A stretch of 50,556 bases of DNA from JBFXIE01 sp050176255 (GCF_050176255.1 NZ_JBFXIE010000021.1), one strand, 5' to 3'; numbered from the stretch's first letter, positions 8,084-17,319 are shown. Translations and numbers: made by a program. Notes: generated by a model from the sequence alone, not told the origin.

Positions 8084-9502
8084 ATGTCCGCCGTCCCATC
8101 CATGTCCGTCGAGGGTTTTGCGCCAGTGCTGCTGGATCCGGCCGTTGCCCAGCTGCGCGTGCCGCCCCATTCCATCGAGGCCGAGTCCAGTGTGTTGGGT
8201 GGCCTGCTGCTGGACAACATGGCCTGGGATCGCGTGGGTGACTTGTTGGTGGATGGCGACTTCTACCGCCATGAGCACCAGCAGATTTACGCAGCCATCG
8301 GTGCGCTGATCAACGCCAGCAAGCCGGCAGACGTGATCACGGTACACGAGCATCTGCAGAGCATGGGCAAGGCCGAGGAGATCGGCGGCCTGGCTTATCT
8401 GAACAGCCTTGCGCAGTACGTGCCCAGTGCCAGCAACATCCGCCGCTACGCCGAGATCGTGCGCGAGCGCGCCATCCTGCGCAAACTGGTGACCGCCAGC
8501 GACGAGATTGCCACCAACGCCTTCAACCCCCAGGGTCGCCCGGTGGATCGCATCCTGGACGAGGCCGAGCAGAAGATTTTTGCCATCGGTGAAGAGGGTT
8601 CGCGCATGAAGCAGGGCTTTCAGTCGCTCGACACCCTGGTGATCGACCTGCTCGATCGCGTGCAGGAAATGGCGGACAACCCCATGGACGTGACCGGCGT
8701 GCCCACAGGTTTTGCCGATCTGGACCGCATGACCAGCGGCCTTCAGGCGGGCGATCTGGTGGTGCTGGCGGCGCGGCCGTCGATGGGCAAAACCTCTTTT
8801 GCGGTGAACATTGCAGAGCATGTGGCGCTCAACGAAGGCCTGCCCGTCGCCATCTTTTCCATGGAAATGGGCGCGGCGCAGCTGGCGGTGCGTATCGTGG
8901 GATCGATCGGGCGCGTCAACCAGGGCAATCTGCGCACGGGCAAGCTGTCAGACGAAGAATGGCCGCGTCTGACCGAAGCCATCGAAAAACTGCGCACCGT
9001 TTCGCTGCACATCGACGAAACCCCCGGCCTGACCCCGTCCGAGCTGCGCGCCAATGCGCGGCGGCTGGCGCGCCAGTGCGGCAAGCTGGGGCTGATCGTG
9101 GTGGACTATTTGCAGCTGATGAGCGGCTCCGGCAGCAACAGCTCCGACAACCGGGCGACCGAGCTGGGCGAGATTTCGCGCGGCCTGAAGATGCTGGCCA
9201 AGGAACTGCAATGCCCGGTGATCGCGCTGTCGCAGCTCAACCGTTCGGTGGAAACACGCACTGACAAGCGCCCCATGATGAGCGACCTGCGCGAGTCCGG
9301 CGCCATTGAGCAGGACGCGGACATCATCATGTTCATCTACCGCGACGATTACTACAACAAGGACTCCAAAGAGCCGAACGTTGCAGAAATCATCATTGGT
9401 AAACAGCGTAACGGCCCCACGGGGACGGTGAAGCTGTTCTTCCAGAAGAACCAGACGCGCTTCGAGAATCTGGCCATGGGCGCGGGCGACGATTACTATT
9501 AA
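8084..9502 (+). CDS. dnaB: Replicative DNA helicase DnaB
   Basis: 472-residue hexameric 5'-3' helicase of the replication fork. The N-terminal DnaB domain begins near VPPHSIEAESSVLGGLLLDN; the RecA-like ATPase has Walker A ARPSMGKT at about residues 229-236, the Walker B strand LIVVDYLQLM, the ALSQLNRSVE motif and the arginine-rich C-terminal GKQRNGPTGTVKLFF element. ATG 8084 is used; an ATG eighteen bases downstream is possible. No intein interrupts the gene. It follows rplI after a terminator, so it probably has its own promoter near the DnaA box. Confidence 0.97.
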   Translation: MSAVPSMSVEGFAPVLLDPAVAQLRVPPHSIEAESSVLGGLLLDNMAWDRVGDLLVDGDFYRHEHQQIYAAIGALINASKPADVITVHEHLQSMGKAEEIGGLAYLNSLAQYVPSASNIRRYAEIVRERAILRKLVTASDEIATNAFNPQGRPVDRILDEAEQKIFAIGEEGSRMKQGFQSLDTLVIDLLDRVQEMADNPMDVTGVPTGFADLDRMTSGLQAGDLVVLAARPSMGKTSFAVNIAEHVALNEGLPVAIFSMEMGAAQLAVRIVGSIGRVNQGNLRTGKLSDEEWPRLTEAIEKLRTVSLHIDETPGLTPSELRANARRLARQCGKLGLIVVDYLQLMSGSGSNSSDNRATELGEISRGLKMLAKELQCPVIALSQLNRSVETRTDKRPMMSDLRESGAIEQDADIIMFIYRDDYYNKDSKEPNVAEIIIGKQRNGPTGTVKLFFQKNQTRFENLAMGAGDDYY

Positions 9503-9503
9503 G

Positions 9504-9568
9504 AATCAAATGCGCCGCTAGCCCTTGTACTATAAGCGCTAGTAGCTATTTATTTGATAGCAATTGGG
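9504..9568 (-). repeat. Palindromic repeat, copy B
   Basis: Holds AAGCGCTAGTAGCTATTTAT, the minus orientation of the family core, preceded by GCCGCTAGCCCTTG. It lies between the convergent dnaB and the small membrane-protein gene, where its hairpin could end transcription from both sides. Confidence 0.8.
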
Positions 9569-9588
9569 CGCTCGACAGTGCACTCTCG

Positions 9589-9951
9589 TCAACGCGAAAG
9601 TGCCCAGGCCAGCAATGCAAAAGTGCACACGCCCAGTGCGCAGACCGCCAGCAGCAGCTGCATGCCGCGCCGGCGCAGTCCATCCACGGCACGCACCAGC
9701 TGTGCATTTTGCTCGGCCAGCGACTCGATCAATACCGCAGAGCTGCGCTGGTCTTCTTCCAGCTGCGCCAGCCGCGCCTGCAGCGCGGCGATGTGATCGG
9801 GCGTGCTGTCGATGCGCTGGGCAGACGCATCCGCGGGCGCCTTGCGGGTGTTGCTGATGAGCTTGCGCGCAGCCTGCATGATCTGTGGCGTGGCTTCTAT
9901 CACCTCGCCCCAGGGCACTAGCTTCAAGGCGGTCATCCAGCCCAGGGCCAT
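9589..9951 (-). CDS. Small coiled-coil protein with C-terminal membrane anchor
   Basis: 120 residues, family not recognised. From ATG 9951 the N-terminus (MALGWMTALKLVPWGEVIEAT) may be a short amphipathic segment; a coiled-coil-like stretch rich in Gln, Leu, Ala and Glu runs over about residues 50-95; and a single hydrophobic helix (MQLLLAVCALGVCTFALLAW) forms the C-terminus, suggesting a tail-anchored inner-membrane protein. The start codon overlaps the phoH stop by one base (TGATG), so the two are probably translationally coupled. Function unknown. Confidence 0.75.
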   Translation of the reverse strand: MALGWMTALKLVPWGEVIEATPQIMQAARKLISNTRKAPADASAQRIDSTPDHIAALQARLAQLEEDQRSSAVLIESLAEQNAQLVRAVDGLRRRGMQLLLAVCALGVCTFALLAWALSR

Positions 9952-11771
9952 CAGAGCACCTCGCTGGCAAAGTCGGCCAGGCGCGAACGTTCGCCCCGCG
10001 CCAGGGTGATGTGACCGCTGTGGGGCCAGCCCTTGAAGCGATCCACGGCGTAGGTCAGGCCCGAGGAGCCTTCCGTCAGGTAGGGCGTGTCGATCTGCGC
10101 CAGGTTGCCCATGCAGATGATCTTGGTGCCCGGCCCGGCGCGGGTGATCAGCGTCTTCATCTGTTTGGGCGTCAGGTTTTGCGCTTCGTCGATGATCACG
10201 TACTTGTTCAGGAAGGTGCGCCCGCGCATGAAGTTCATGCTCTTGATCTTGATGCGGCTGCGGATCAGCTCGTTGGTGGCCGCGCGGCCCCATTCTCCTG
10301 CGTTGCCGCCATCGCCCTTGGCGAGAAACTCCAGGTTGTCGTCGAGCGCGCCCATCCAGGGGCCCATCTTCTCTTCCTCGGTGCCGGGCAGAAAGCCGAT
10401 GTCTTCGCCCACGCTCACGGTGGCGCGGGTCATGATGATCTCGGTGTAGCGGCGCTCGTCCAGCACTTGCGTCAGGCCGGCGGCCAGGGCCATCAGTGTC
10501 TTGCCGGTGCCGGCGGTGCCGGTCAGTGTGACAAAGTCCACTTCAGGATCCATGAGCAGGTTCATGGCAAAGTTCTGCTCGCGGTTGCGGGTGTTGACGC
10601 CCCATACGGTGTTCTTGGCCGATCCATAGTCCTTGAGCGTCTCCAGCACCGCCGTCTTGTCGCGTATCTCGGTCACGCGCGCATGCAGGCTGGGCTCGCC
10701 CGGTGCTTCGAAGTACACAAACTGGTTCATCATGAACTGATTCACCACCGGGCCACCGACACGGTAGTAGGTGTGCGCGCCGCTTTGCCAGCTTTCGACG
10801 TTCTTGCCGGCCTTGGTCCAGAAATCTGCCGGCAGGGCCAGGCTGCCGGCGTACAGCAGATCCCCGTCTTCCAGCGTCTTGTCGTTCTGGTAGTCTTCGG
10901 CGGCCAGGCCCAGAGCACGGGCCTTGACGCGCATGTTGATGTCCTTGGACACCAGCACCACCTCGCGTGGCGCATGCAGCTTGCGCAGCGCCTCCACCAC
11001 GCCGAGGATCTGGTTGTCGGCCTTGCCCTGGGGCAGGCTGGACGGCAACTGGTAACTCAGCGGCGCGGTCTGAAAGTACAGGCTGCCGCCAGCGGCACGC
11101 TGCCCCGTGGAGTCGAGCCTGAGGCCGCTGGCCATGTCGGCGCTGCCGTGGGCGGCCGCCAGCGCATCCAGCGTGCGGCTGGCCTGGCGACCGTTGCGGG
11201 CGACTTCGGTCATGCCTTTCTTGTGGGCGTCGAGTTCTTCCAGCACGATCATCGGAAGGAAGATGTCGTGTTCCTCGAAGCGGAAAAGGCTGGTAGGGTC
11301 GTGCAGCAAGACATTGGTGTCGAGCACGAACATCTTTGCCGGGCCTGTTGCACGGCGTTTGCGGGGCGCGGCTTCGGGCGCGGCGCGGCGTGGCGCGGTG
11401 ACATGGCTGTGCTTGTTGCGGCTGCCATCATTGACCGCCCGGGAGTCCGTGGAGCGCGCTGATCTGGCGCGCAACTTGACTTGTGTGTCTTGCGTATCCT
11501 GTTGCCTGGGAGAAGCAGGCTGGGGCTCGGTCACTGCCTTGGACGATTTTGGCGTTGGCGAAGGTGCGCTCGCCGTGGCGTCGGCATGCACCGCCGTCGC
11601 TGCGGCGCTGCTGGTTCTGGCCTTGCCGGTAGCACGCTTGCGTGAGGGGCTGGGTTCTGGCGCCGCCGCGGGCGCGGAAACCTCTGGCGGTTCGTCCTCG
11701 GAAACGGTCAGGCGATAGGCGTCTGGCTTGAGCAGTGCGGCGCGCTTGGTCGGGGCGGGAGGCAGGGGCAT
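9951..11771 (-). CDS. PIN domain plus PhoH-like ATPase
   Basis: 606 residues from ATG 11771. After an unusual low-complexity Ala/Pro/Ser-rich N-terminal region of about 140 residues comes a PIN nuclease domain starting KMFVLDTNVLLHDP, with acidic residues in ELDAHKKG and further on; then a PhoH ATPase domain with Walker A LTGTAGTGKT and Walker B VIIDEAQNLTPKQMK. PIN-PhoH (PhoH2) proteins act as RNA helicase/RNases in the species tested. An upstream in-frame ATG at 11804 would place the start on the terminator hairpin, so the internal start is preferred. It overlaps the small membrane-protein gene by one base. Confidence 0.9.
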   Translation of the reverse strand: MPLPPAPTKRAALLKPDAYRLTVSEDEPPEVSAPAAAPEPSPSRKRATGKARTSSAAATAVHADATASAPSPTPKSSKAVTEPQPASPRQQDTQDTQVKLRARSARSTDSRAVNDGSRNKHSHVTAPRRAAPEAAPRKRRATGPAKMFVLDTNVLLHDPTSLFRFEEHDIFLPMIVLEELDAHKKGMTEVARNGRQASRTLDALAAAHGSADMASGLRLDSTGQRAAGGSLYFQTAPLSYQLPSSLPQGKADNQILGVVEALRKLHAPREVVLVSKDINMRVKARALGLAAEDYQNDKTLEDGDLLYAGSLALPADFWTKAGKNVESWQSGAHTYYRVGGPVVNQFMMNQFVYFEAPGEPSLHARVTEIRDKTAVLETLKDYGSAKNTVWGVNTRNREQNFAMNLLMDPEVDFVTLTGTAGTGKTLMALAAGLTQVLDERRYTEIIMTRATVSVGEDIGFLPGTEEEKMGPWMGALDDNLEFLAKGDGGNAGEWGRAATNELIRSRIKIKSMNFMRGRTFLNKYVIIDEAQNLTPKQMKTLITRAGPGTKIICMGNLAQIDTPYLTEGSSGLTYAVDRFKGWPHSGHITLARGERSRLADFASEVL

Positions 11772-11802
11772 GGTGCGGAGAGTCTCGCAGGAAGGGACAT
11801 TC

Positions 11803-11840
11803 AAAAAACAAAAAGCCGCCAGGAGACCATGGCGGCTTTG
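11803..11840 (-). terminator. Terminator after bcp
   Basis: Ten-bp stem AAAGCCGCCA (11812-11821) with TGGCGGCTTT (11830-11839), followed on the minus strand by TTTTTGTTTTTT. It separates bcp from the PIN-PhoH gene on the same strand. Confidence 0.85.
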
Positions 11841-11953
11841 GGTTCGAGGAAGCGCTTTACGTTCTTCAGCGGCATTGAGCCATTATGCATGCAGCCATCA
11901 CGAGTTGGATTGCTCTGGCGCGAGGTCGCCCCGGTATCTCCGTAGCGCCGTTC

Positions 11954-12442
11954 TTACGCCGCTTGCTTAACAGGCGTCTTGATGGACTTGACGGCCTTGA
12001 GAACCTCGTCCACATGGCCGGGCACCTTCAGGCCACGCCATTCCTGCACCAAAATGCCTTCGGGATTAATCAGGAAGGTGCTGCGCTCGATACCCTTGAC
12101 CTTCTTGCCGTACATGATCTTGTTCTTGACCACGCCGAACATATGGCACATTTTTTCTTCGGTGTCGGCGATGAGTTCAAAGGGCAGTTCAAGCTTTTCC
12201 TTGAAGTCGTCGTGAGACTTCATGTTGTCGCGCGAGACGCCGAACACAACTGCGCCAGCCTTTTCAAAGTCCTTGAACTTGTCTCGGAACTGCATTGCCT
12301 CGGTGGTGCAGCCGGGTGTATTGTCCTTGGGGTAGAAGTACAGAATCAGGATCTGACCCTGGTGCGAGATGTTGGAAACCTTGATTCCACCCGTCGCGTT
12401 GGCTTCAAATTCAGGAAGGGGTTTGTTGACAACGATCGCCAT
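11954..12442 (-). CDS. bcp: Thiol peroxidase / bacterioferritin comigratory protein (peroxiredoxin)
   Basis: 162-residue AhpC/TSA-family peroxiredoxin that reduces hydroperoxides in the cytoplasm using thioredoxin. The peroxidatic cysteine is C45 in DNTPGCTTEAMQFRD. The residue five positions on, the resolving Cys in E. coli Bcp, is here Ala or Met, so this protein has no CxxxxC pair; C98 in EEKMCHMFG is the other cysteine. Downstream are the usual FGVSRDNMKSH and RSTFLINPEGIL motifs. Start ATG 12442 follows a weak AGAGA site. Monocistronic, with a terminator at 11803-11840. Confidence 0.93.
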   Translation of the reverse strand: MAIVVNKPLPEFEANATGGIKVSNISHQGQILILYFYPKDNTPGCTTEAMQFRDKFKDFEKAGAVVFGVSRDNMKSHDDFKEKLELPFELIADTEEKMCHMFGVVKNKIMYGKKVKGIERSTFLINPEGILVQEWRGLKVPGHVDEVLKAVKSIKTPVKQAA

Positions 12443-12599
12443 GGCACTTCTATCTCTCTGGAATTAGTCGAATGAAAGCCGGGGGAGTGGGGTGGGTTGA
12501 CTCTGGGCATGATGCCCCCGACCGCAACCCACTATTTTACCCGCAAACCCCAGGGGCGCCCAAGCTTTGGCCCGTGTGCGGGGTGCGGAAAGGGTTGAC

Positions 12600-12983
12600 T
12601 TACGGGCGATCCTGGCTCTCCAGCAGCAGGGCTGCGACCACATTGCGCCCCTCGACCGCCAGAATGTTGTAGGTGCGGCAGGCGGCCTGTGTGTCCATGG
12701 TTTCCAGGCCGGTGCGCCGCGCCATCAGCGGTTGCAGCCAGGCGGGCGGCGGGAATCGGTTGCGCAGACCGCTGCCGAAGATCACCACTTCGGCATCCAG
12801 TTCCGCCAATTGTGCAAAGTGTGCGGCCGTCAGGTCTTCGAATCGGCTGCACTGCCAGGCGATGCGCTGGCCTTGTGAGCCGATGATGATGCTCTCGTAC
12901 ACCTTGTCGGTGTCCACGCCAATCCAGCCGGATCCGTAGCCGGTGATGGTCTGCACGTCGGAGCGGTCGGGCTGAAATTTCAT
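12600..12983 (-). CDS. Mth938-like domain protein (DUF498 family)
   Basis: 127 residues from ATG 12983 (MKFQPDRSDVQTITGYG); an upstream start at 13031 is possible but gives a non-conserved extension. The pattern of an early ITGYGxGWIxV, central LDAEVVIFGSGLRNRFP and GLETMDTQAACRTYNILAVEGRNV matches the Mth938/NDUFAF3-like fold, a small beta-alpha protein of unclear bacterial function (the mitochondrial relative helps assemble complex I). Divergent from alaA. Confidence 0.82.
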   Translation of the reverse strand: MKFQPDRSDVQTITGYGSGWIGVDTDKVYESIIIGSQGQRIAWQCSRFEDLTAAHFAQLAELDAEVVIFGSGLRNRFPPPAWLQPLMARRTGLETMDTQAACRTYNILAVEGRNVVAALLLESQDRP

Positions 12984-13153
12984 GGGCGCCGTGAATTGGT
13001 TGAGGCCTGCGCCGCTGCCGGGACTGGGCAATGGCCGGTGTCTGCCGGTGGAACTGTGGTCAAATTATAGGTTTCACCGAGGTGCCGTTTGCCTGGTGGG
13101 GCGACTGCCCTGCTGGTGTTCAGTCCTCAAGAGCCGCCCGGAGTCGCCCGCGC

Positions 13154-14386
13154 ATGAAGCCCGTTCATAAATCCGCCAAACTCAATAACGTTCTCTACGA
13201 TGTCCGTGGTCCCATCGTGGACGCTGCCAAGCAGATGGAGGACGAGGGCCAGAAGATCATCAAGTTGAACATCGGCAACATGGCCCCCTTTGGCTTCGAT
13301 GCGCCCGAGGAAGTGCAGCAGGACATGATTCGCAACCTGCCCAATTCGGCCGGCTACTCGGACAGCAAGGGCATTTTTGCGGCGCGCAAGGCGGTGATGC
13401 ACTACACCCAGCAGTTGGGCATTGCCGGCGTTACCCTGGAGGACATCTACCTGGGCAATGGCGCCAGTGAGCTCATCTGCATGGCCACCAATGCGCTGCT
13501 CAACGAAGGCGACGAACTGCTCGTGCCCATGCCCGACTACCCGCTGTGGACGGCAGCCGCGTCGCTTGCGGGCGGCACGCCGGTGCACTACCGCTGCGAC
13601 GAAGAGGCTGGCTGGCTTCCCGACCTGGACGACATGCGCGCCAAGATCACGCCCAGCACGCGCGGTATCGTGGTCATCAACCCCAACAACCCCACGGGTG
13701 TGCTGTACCCCAACGAACTGCTCAAAGGCATCATTGCCCTTGCGCGCGAGCACAGTCTGGTGCTGATGGTCGATGAGGTGTACGACAAGGTGCTGTACGA
13801 CGGCGTCAAGTTCACTTCCATGGCCAGCCTGAGCACCGATGTGCTCACCCTCACGTTCAACTCGCTGTCCAAGGCCTACCGCTCCTGCGGTTACCGTGCG
13901 GGCTGGATGGTGGTCTCCGGTCCCAAGGCCGACGCGCGCGACTACATCGAAGGCCTGAACATGCTGGCCAACCTCAAGCTCGGCTCCAACGTGCCGGGCC
14001 AGTGGGCCATTCAGACCGCGCTGGGCGGCTACCAGAGCATCAACGATCTGGTCAAGCCCGGCGGGCGCCTGTGCCGCCAGCGCGACCTGGCCTACGAACT
14101 GATCACCGCCATCCCTGGCGTCACCTGCGTCAAGCCGCATGCGGCGCTGTACATGTTCCCGCGGCTGGACCCGCAGATGTACCCCATTGCGGATGACCGT
14201 CAGTTCTTCATGGAAGTGCTGCGCGCCACGCGGGTCATGTTGGTGCAGGGCTCTGGCTTCAATTACCCCGACAACCAGCACTTTCGCATCGTGTTTCTGC
14301 CGCACGAGGCTGACCTGCGCGAAGCCATCGGCCGGCTGGCGAACTTCCTGGCGGCCTACCGCCGGCGCCACGCCAAGGTTGCGTGA
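13154..14386 (+). CDS. alaA: Alanine-synthesising aminotransferase AlaA-like
   Basis: 410-residue class I PLP aminotransferase. Strong similarity to E. coli AlaA (glutamate-pyruvate transaminase) is visible in KSAKLNNVLYDVRGP, KLNIGNMAPFGFDAPEEV, GNGASELI, VPMPDYPLWTAA and NPNNPTGVLYP; the PLP lysine is K240 in FNSLSKAYRSCGYRAGW. Start ATG 13154 matches the family N-terminus (MKPVHKSAKL); the 41-codon upstream extension lacks similarity. It supplies alanine and lies 70 bp before hom, separated by a palindromic repeat, so it may or may not be cotranscribed. Confidence 0.92.
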   Translation: MKPVHKSAKLNNVLYDVRGPIVDAAKQMEDEGQKIIKLNIGNMAPFGFDAPEEVQQDMIRNLPNSAGYSDSKGIFAARKAVMHYTQQLGIAGVTLEDIYLGNGASELICMATNALLNEGDELLVPMPDYPLWTAAASLAGGTPVHYRCDEEAGWLPDLDDMRAKITPSTRGIVVINPNNPTGVLYPNELLKGIIALAREHSLVLMVDEVYDKVLYDGVKFTSMASLSTDVLTLTFNSLSKAYRSCGYRAGWMVVSGPKADARDYIEGLNMLANLKLGSNVPGQWAIQTALGGYQSINDLVKPGGRLCRQRDLAYELITAIPGVTCVKPHAALYMFPRLDPQMYPIADDRQFFMEVLRATRVMLVQGSGFNYPDNQHFRIVFLPHEADLREAIGRLANFLAAYRRRHAKVA

Positions 14387-14389
14387 ACT

Positions 14390-14442
14390 TCATTTTTGAT
14401 AGCTGTCAGCGCTGTTCAACCGGGCGCTGGAGCCCTTTTTCA
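14390..14442 (+). repeat. Palindromic repeat, copy C
   Basis: TTTTTGATAGCTGTCAGCGCT ... GGGCGCTGGAGCCCTTTTT, plus orientation, filling most of the gap between alaA and hom and ending about 15 bp before the hom start. Confidence 0.8.
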
Positions 14443-14456
14443 CTGGTAACCCTCAT

Positions 14457-15794
14457 ATGAAACCCATCCAAGTAGGCCTGCTGGGCATCGGTACCGTCGG
14501 CAGCGGTGTTTTCAACGTGCTGCAGCGCAATCAGGAAGAGATCCGTCGCCGCGCGGGCCGCGGCATCGAGATTGCCTGTGTTGCCGATCTGGATACCGTC
14601 CGCGCCCGCGCTATCGTGGGCGAGCACGCCCGCGTGGTGGGCGATGCACGCGAAGTGATCGCCAACCCTGAGATCGACATCGTGGTCGAGCTGATTGGCG
14701 GCTACGGCATTGCCAAGCAGCTGGTGCTGGAGGCGATTGCCGCCGGCAAGCATGTGGTGACGGCCAACAAGGCACTGCTGGCGGTGCATGGCACGGAAAT
14801 CTTCAAAGCCGCGGCCGACAAGGGCGTAGTGGTGGCCTACGAGGCAGCCGTGGCCGGCGGCATCCCCATCATCAAGGCGCTGCGCGAAGGCCTGGCGGCC
14901 AATCAGATCCAGTGGGTGGCCGGCATCATCAACGGCACCACCAACTTCATCCTGTCCGAGATGCGCGACAAGGGCCTGGACTTCGACGTAGTGCTCAAGG
15001 AGGCCCAGCGCCTGGGCTACGCCGAAGCCGACCCGACCTTCGACATCGAGGGCGTGGACGCCGCGCACAAGGCCACCATCATGAGCGCCATCGCGTTCGG
15101 CATCCCGGTGCAGTTCGACAAGGCTTATGTGGAGGGCATCACCAAGCTTGCGGCAGCCGACATCCGCTACGCCGAGCAGCTGGGCTACCGCATCAAGTTG
15201 CTGGGCATCACCAAGCGCACCGACAAGGGTGTGGAGCTGCGCGTTCACCCGGCGCTGGTGCCTGCCAAGCGCCTGATTGCCAACGTGGAAGGCGCGATGA
15301 ACGCCGTGGTGGTGCACGGCGACGCCGTGGGCACCACGCTGTACTACGGCAAGGGCGCGGGCAGCGAGCCCACGGCCAGCGCCGTGATCGCCGACCTGGT
15401 GGACATCACCCGCCTGATCGAGGCCGACCCCGCGCATCGCGTGCCGCCGCTGGCCTTCCAGAGCCACACGCTGCGCGAGGCAGGGCAAGACTTGCCCGTG
15501 CTGCCCATGGCCGACGTGGTCACCAGCTACTACCTGCGCATCCGCGTGGCCGACCAGGCCGGCGTGCTGGCCAAGATCACCGGCATCCTGGCCGGCGCGG
15601 GCATCAGCATCGACGCGGTGCTGCAGCGCGAGGCCGACGAGGTGGGCGGCAAGGGCAGCACGCAGACCGACCTGATCATCCTCACGCACGACACGCGCGA
15701 GGGCGACATGGACGGCGCGCTGGTCCAGATCCAGGGCCTGCCCACGGTGCTCGCCGGCATCACGCGCATCCGCAAGGAAGAGCTGAACAACTAA
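14457..15794 (+). CDS. hom: Homoserine dehydrogenase
   Basis: 445 residues. NAD(P)-dependent reduction of aspartate semialdehyde to homoserine, the branch point to threonine and methionine. The Rossmann motif GLLGIGTVGSGVFNVL is at the N-terminus; the catalytic domain has AGIINGTTNFIL and GYAEADPTFDIEGVDAAHK; the C-terminal about 80 residues (SYYLRIRVADQAGVLAKI...) form an ACT domain that usually senses threonine. It is monofunctional, not fused to aspartokinase. Followed after 15 bp by thrC: a hom-thrC operon. Confidence 0.97.
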   Translation: MKPIQVGLLGIGTVGSGVFNVLQRNQEEIRRRAGRGIEIACVADLDTVRARAIVGEHARVVGDAREVIANPEIDIVVELIGGYGIAKQLVLEAIAAGKHVVTANKALLAVHGTEIFKAAADKGVVVAYEAAVAGGIPIIKALREGLAANQIQWVAGIINGTTNFILSEMRDKGLDFDVVLKEAQRLGYAEADPTFDIEGVDAAHKATIMSAIAFGIPVQFDKAYVEGITKLAAADIRYAEQLGYRIKLLGITKRTDKGVELRVHPALVPAKRLIANVEGAMNAVVVHGDAVGTTLYYGKGAGSEPTASAVIADLVDITRLIEADPAHRVPPLAFQSHTLREAGQDLPVLPMADVVTSYYLRIRVADQAGVLAKITGILAGAGISIDAVLQREADEVGGKGSTQTDLIILTHDTREGDMDGALVQIQGLPTVLAGITRIRKEELNN

Positions 15795-15809
15795 CAAGGG
15801 CTGCGAGCC

Positions 15810-17240
15810 ATGCTGTACCTGTCCACCCGCGGCCACCCGGACCGCAAACATTTCTGCGACATCCTGCTCGAAGGCCTGGCGCCCGACGGCGGCCTGTACC
15901 TGCCCGAGCGCTACCCGCAGATCGGCGACGCCGAGCTGACCGCGCTGCGCACCGCCTATCACACGCAAGGCTACGCCGAACTGGCCTTCCGCATCCTGTC
16001 GCTGTACATCGACGACATTCCGCCCGCAGACCTCAAGCGCCTGTGCGAGAAGACGTACACCGCCGAAGTGTTCGGCACCGGCGAGATCGTGCCGCTGCGC
16101 CACCTCGAAGACGGCCTGTGGATCGAGGCCCTGTCCAACGGCCCCACGCTGGCCTTCAAGGACATGGCCATGCAACTGCTGGGCAACCTGTTTGAGTACG
16201 AACTGGGCCGCCGTGGCGAGCAGCTCAACATCCTGGGTGCCACCAGCGGCGACACCGGCAGCGCGGCCGAATACGCCATGCGCGGCAAGCAGGGCGTGCG
16301 CGTGTTCATGACCAGCCCGCACGGGCGCATGAGCCCGTTCCAGCAGGCGCAGATGTTCAGCCTGCAGGACGCCAACATCCACAACATCGCCATCGAAGGC
16401 GTGTTCGACGACTGCCAGGACATCGTCAAGGCCGTCTCCAACGACCACGCGTTCAAGGCCCGGTACAAGATCGGCACCGTCAACTCCATCAACTGGGCGC
16501 GCCTGCTGGCGCAGGTGGTGTACTACTTCGCGGGCTACATCCAGGCGACGGAAACCAACGGCCAGAAGGTCAGCTTCACCGTGCCCAGCGGCAACTTCGG
16601 CAACATCTGCGCCGGCCACGTGGCGCGCCAGATGGGCCTGCCGATCGACCGCCTGATCGTGGCCACCAACGAGAACGACGTGCTCGACGAGTTCTTTCGC
16701 ACCGGCGCCTACCGCGTGCGCGCCAGTGCGCAGACCTATGAGACCTCCAGTCCGTCCATGGACATCTCCAAGGCCAGCAATTTCGAGCGTTTCGTGTTCG
16801 ACCTGCTGGGCCGCGATGCCGGGCGCACGCGCCAGTTGTTCGCCGAGGGCGTGGCACGTCAGGGCTTCTTCGACCTGGGGGCGGATCCCGTGTTCGCGGA
16901 CGCGCGCGCCAAATACGGCTTCGAGAGCGGCAAGAGCACGCACGCCGACCGCCTGGCCACCATCCGTGACACCTACGACCGCTTTGGCCAGATCATCGAC
17001 ACCCACACCGCCGACGGCGTGAAGGTGGCGCGTGAGCGCCGCGGCGATGCGTCCGTGCCCATGATCGTGCTGGAAACGGCCCTGCCCATCAAATTTGCCG
17101 AGACCATCCAGGAGGCCCTGGGCCGCGCACCCGAGCGCCCGGCCAGGTTCGAGGGCATCGAGCAGCTCCCCAAGCGCGTGCAACTGCTGCCGGCGGATGT
17201 GGAGCGGGTCAAGGCCTACATTGCAGCCCATTGCGATTAA
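15810..17240 (+). CDS. thrC: Threonine synthase
   Basis: 476-residue PLP enzyme converting O-phosphohomoserine to threonine. The N-terminus MLYLSTRGHPDRKHFCDILLEGLAPDGGLY and LYLPERYP are typical; the PLP lysine is about K116 in NGPTLAFKDMAMQLLGNL; further conserved blocks are GATSGDTGSAAEYA, PHGRMSPFQQAQM and VPSGNFGNICAGHVA. Full length. Second gene of hom-thrC; a strong palindromic repeat immediately after the stop may act as terminator. Confidence 0.97.
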   Translation: MLYLSTRGHPDRKHFCDILLEGLAPDGGLYLPERYPQIGDAELTALRTAYHTQGYAELAFRILSLYIDDIPPADLKRLCEKTYTAEVFGTGEIVPLRHLEDGLWIEALSNGPTLAFKDMAMQLLGNLFEYELGRRGEQLNILGATSGDTGSAAEYAMRGKQGVRVFMTSPHGRMSPFQQAQMFSLQDANIHNIAIEGVFDDCQDIVKAVSNDHAFKARYKIGTVNSINWARLLAQVVYYFAGYIQATETNGQKVSFTVPSGNFGNICAGHVARQMGLPIDRLIVATNENDVLDEFFRTGAYRVRASAQTYETSSPSMDISKASNFERFVFDLLGRDAGRTRQLFAEGVARQGFFDLGADPVFADARAKYGFESGKSTHADRLATIRDTYDRFGQIIDTHTADGVKVARERRGDASVPMIVLETALPIKFAETIQEALGRAPERPARFEGIEQLPKRVQLLPADVERVKAYIAAHCD

Positions 17241-17243
17241 TGG

Positions 17244-17297
17244 TCTAAATAGCTTCCAGCGATTGCCTGGCAAGCGTTGGAAGCTATTAAAAAATGA
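17244..17297. repeat. Palindromic repeat, copy D (most symmetric copy)
   Basis: Arms AATAGCTTCCAGCG (17248-17261) and CGTTGGAAGCTATT (17275-17288) pair with one mismatch around a 13-base loop, followed by AAAAAA. Lies four bases after the thrC stop and may serve as its terminator. Confidence 0.85.
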
Positions 17298-17319
17298 GTG
17301 AAACCAAAGGAGTGCCCGG

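Noticed and set aside
14406..17273. 955-codon minus-strand open frame opposite hom and thrC
   Set aside because: It is a GC-rich shadow of two well-recognised plus-strand genes; the residues are mostly His, Val, Ala, Gly and Asp with no domain.
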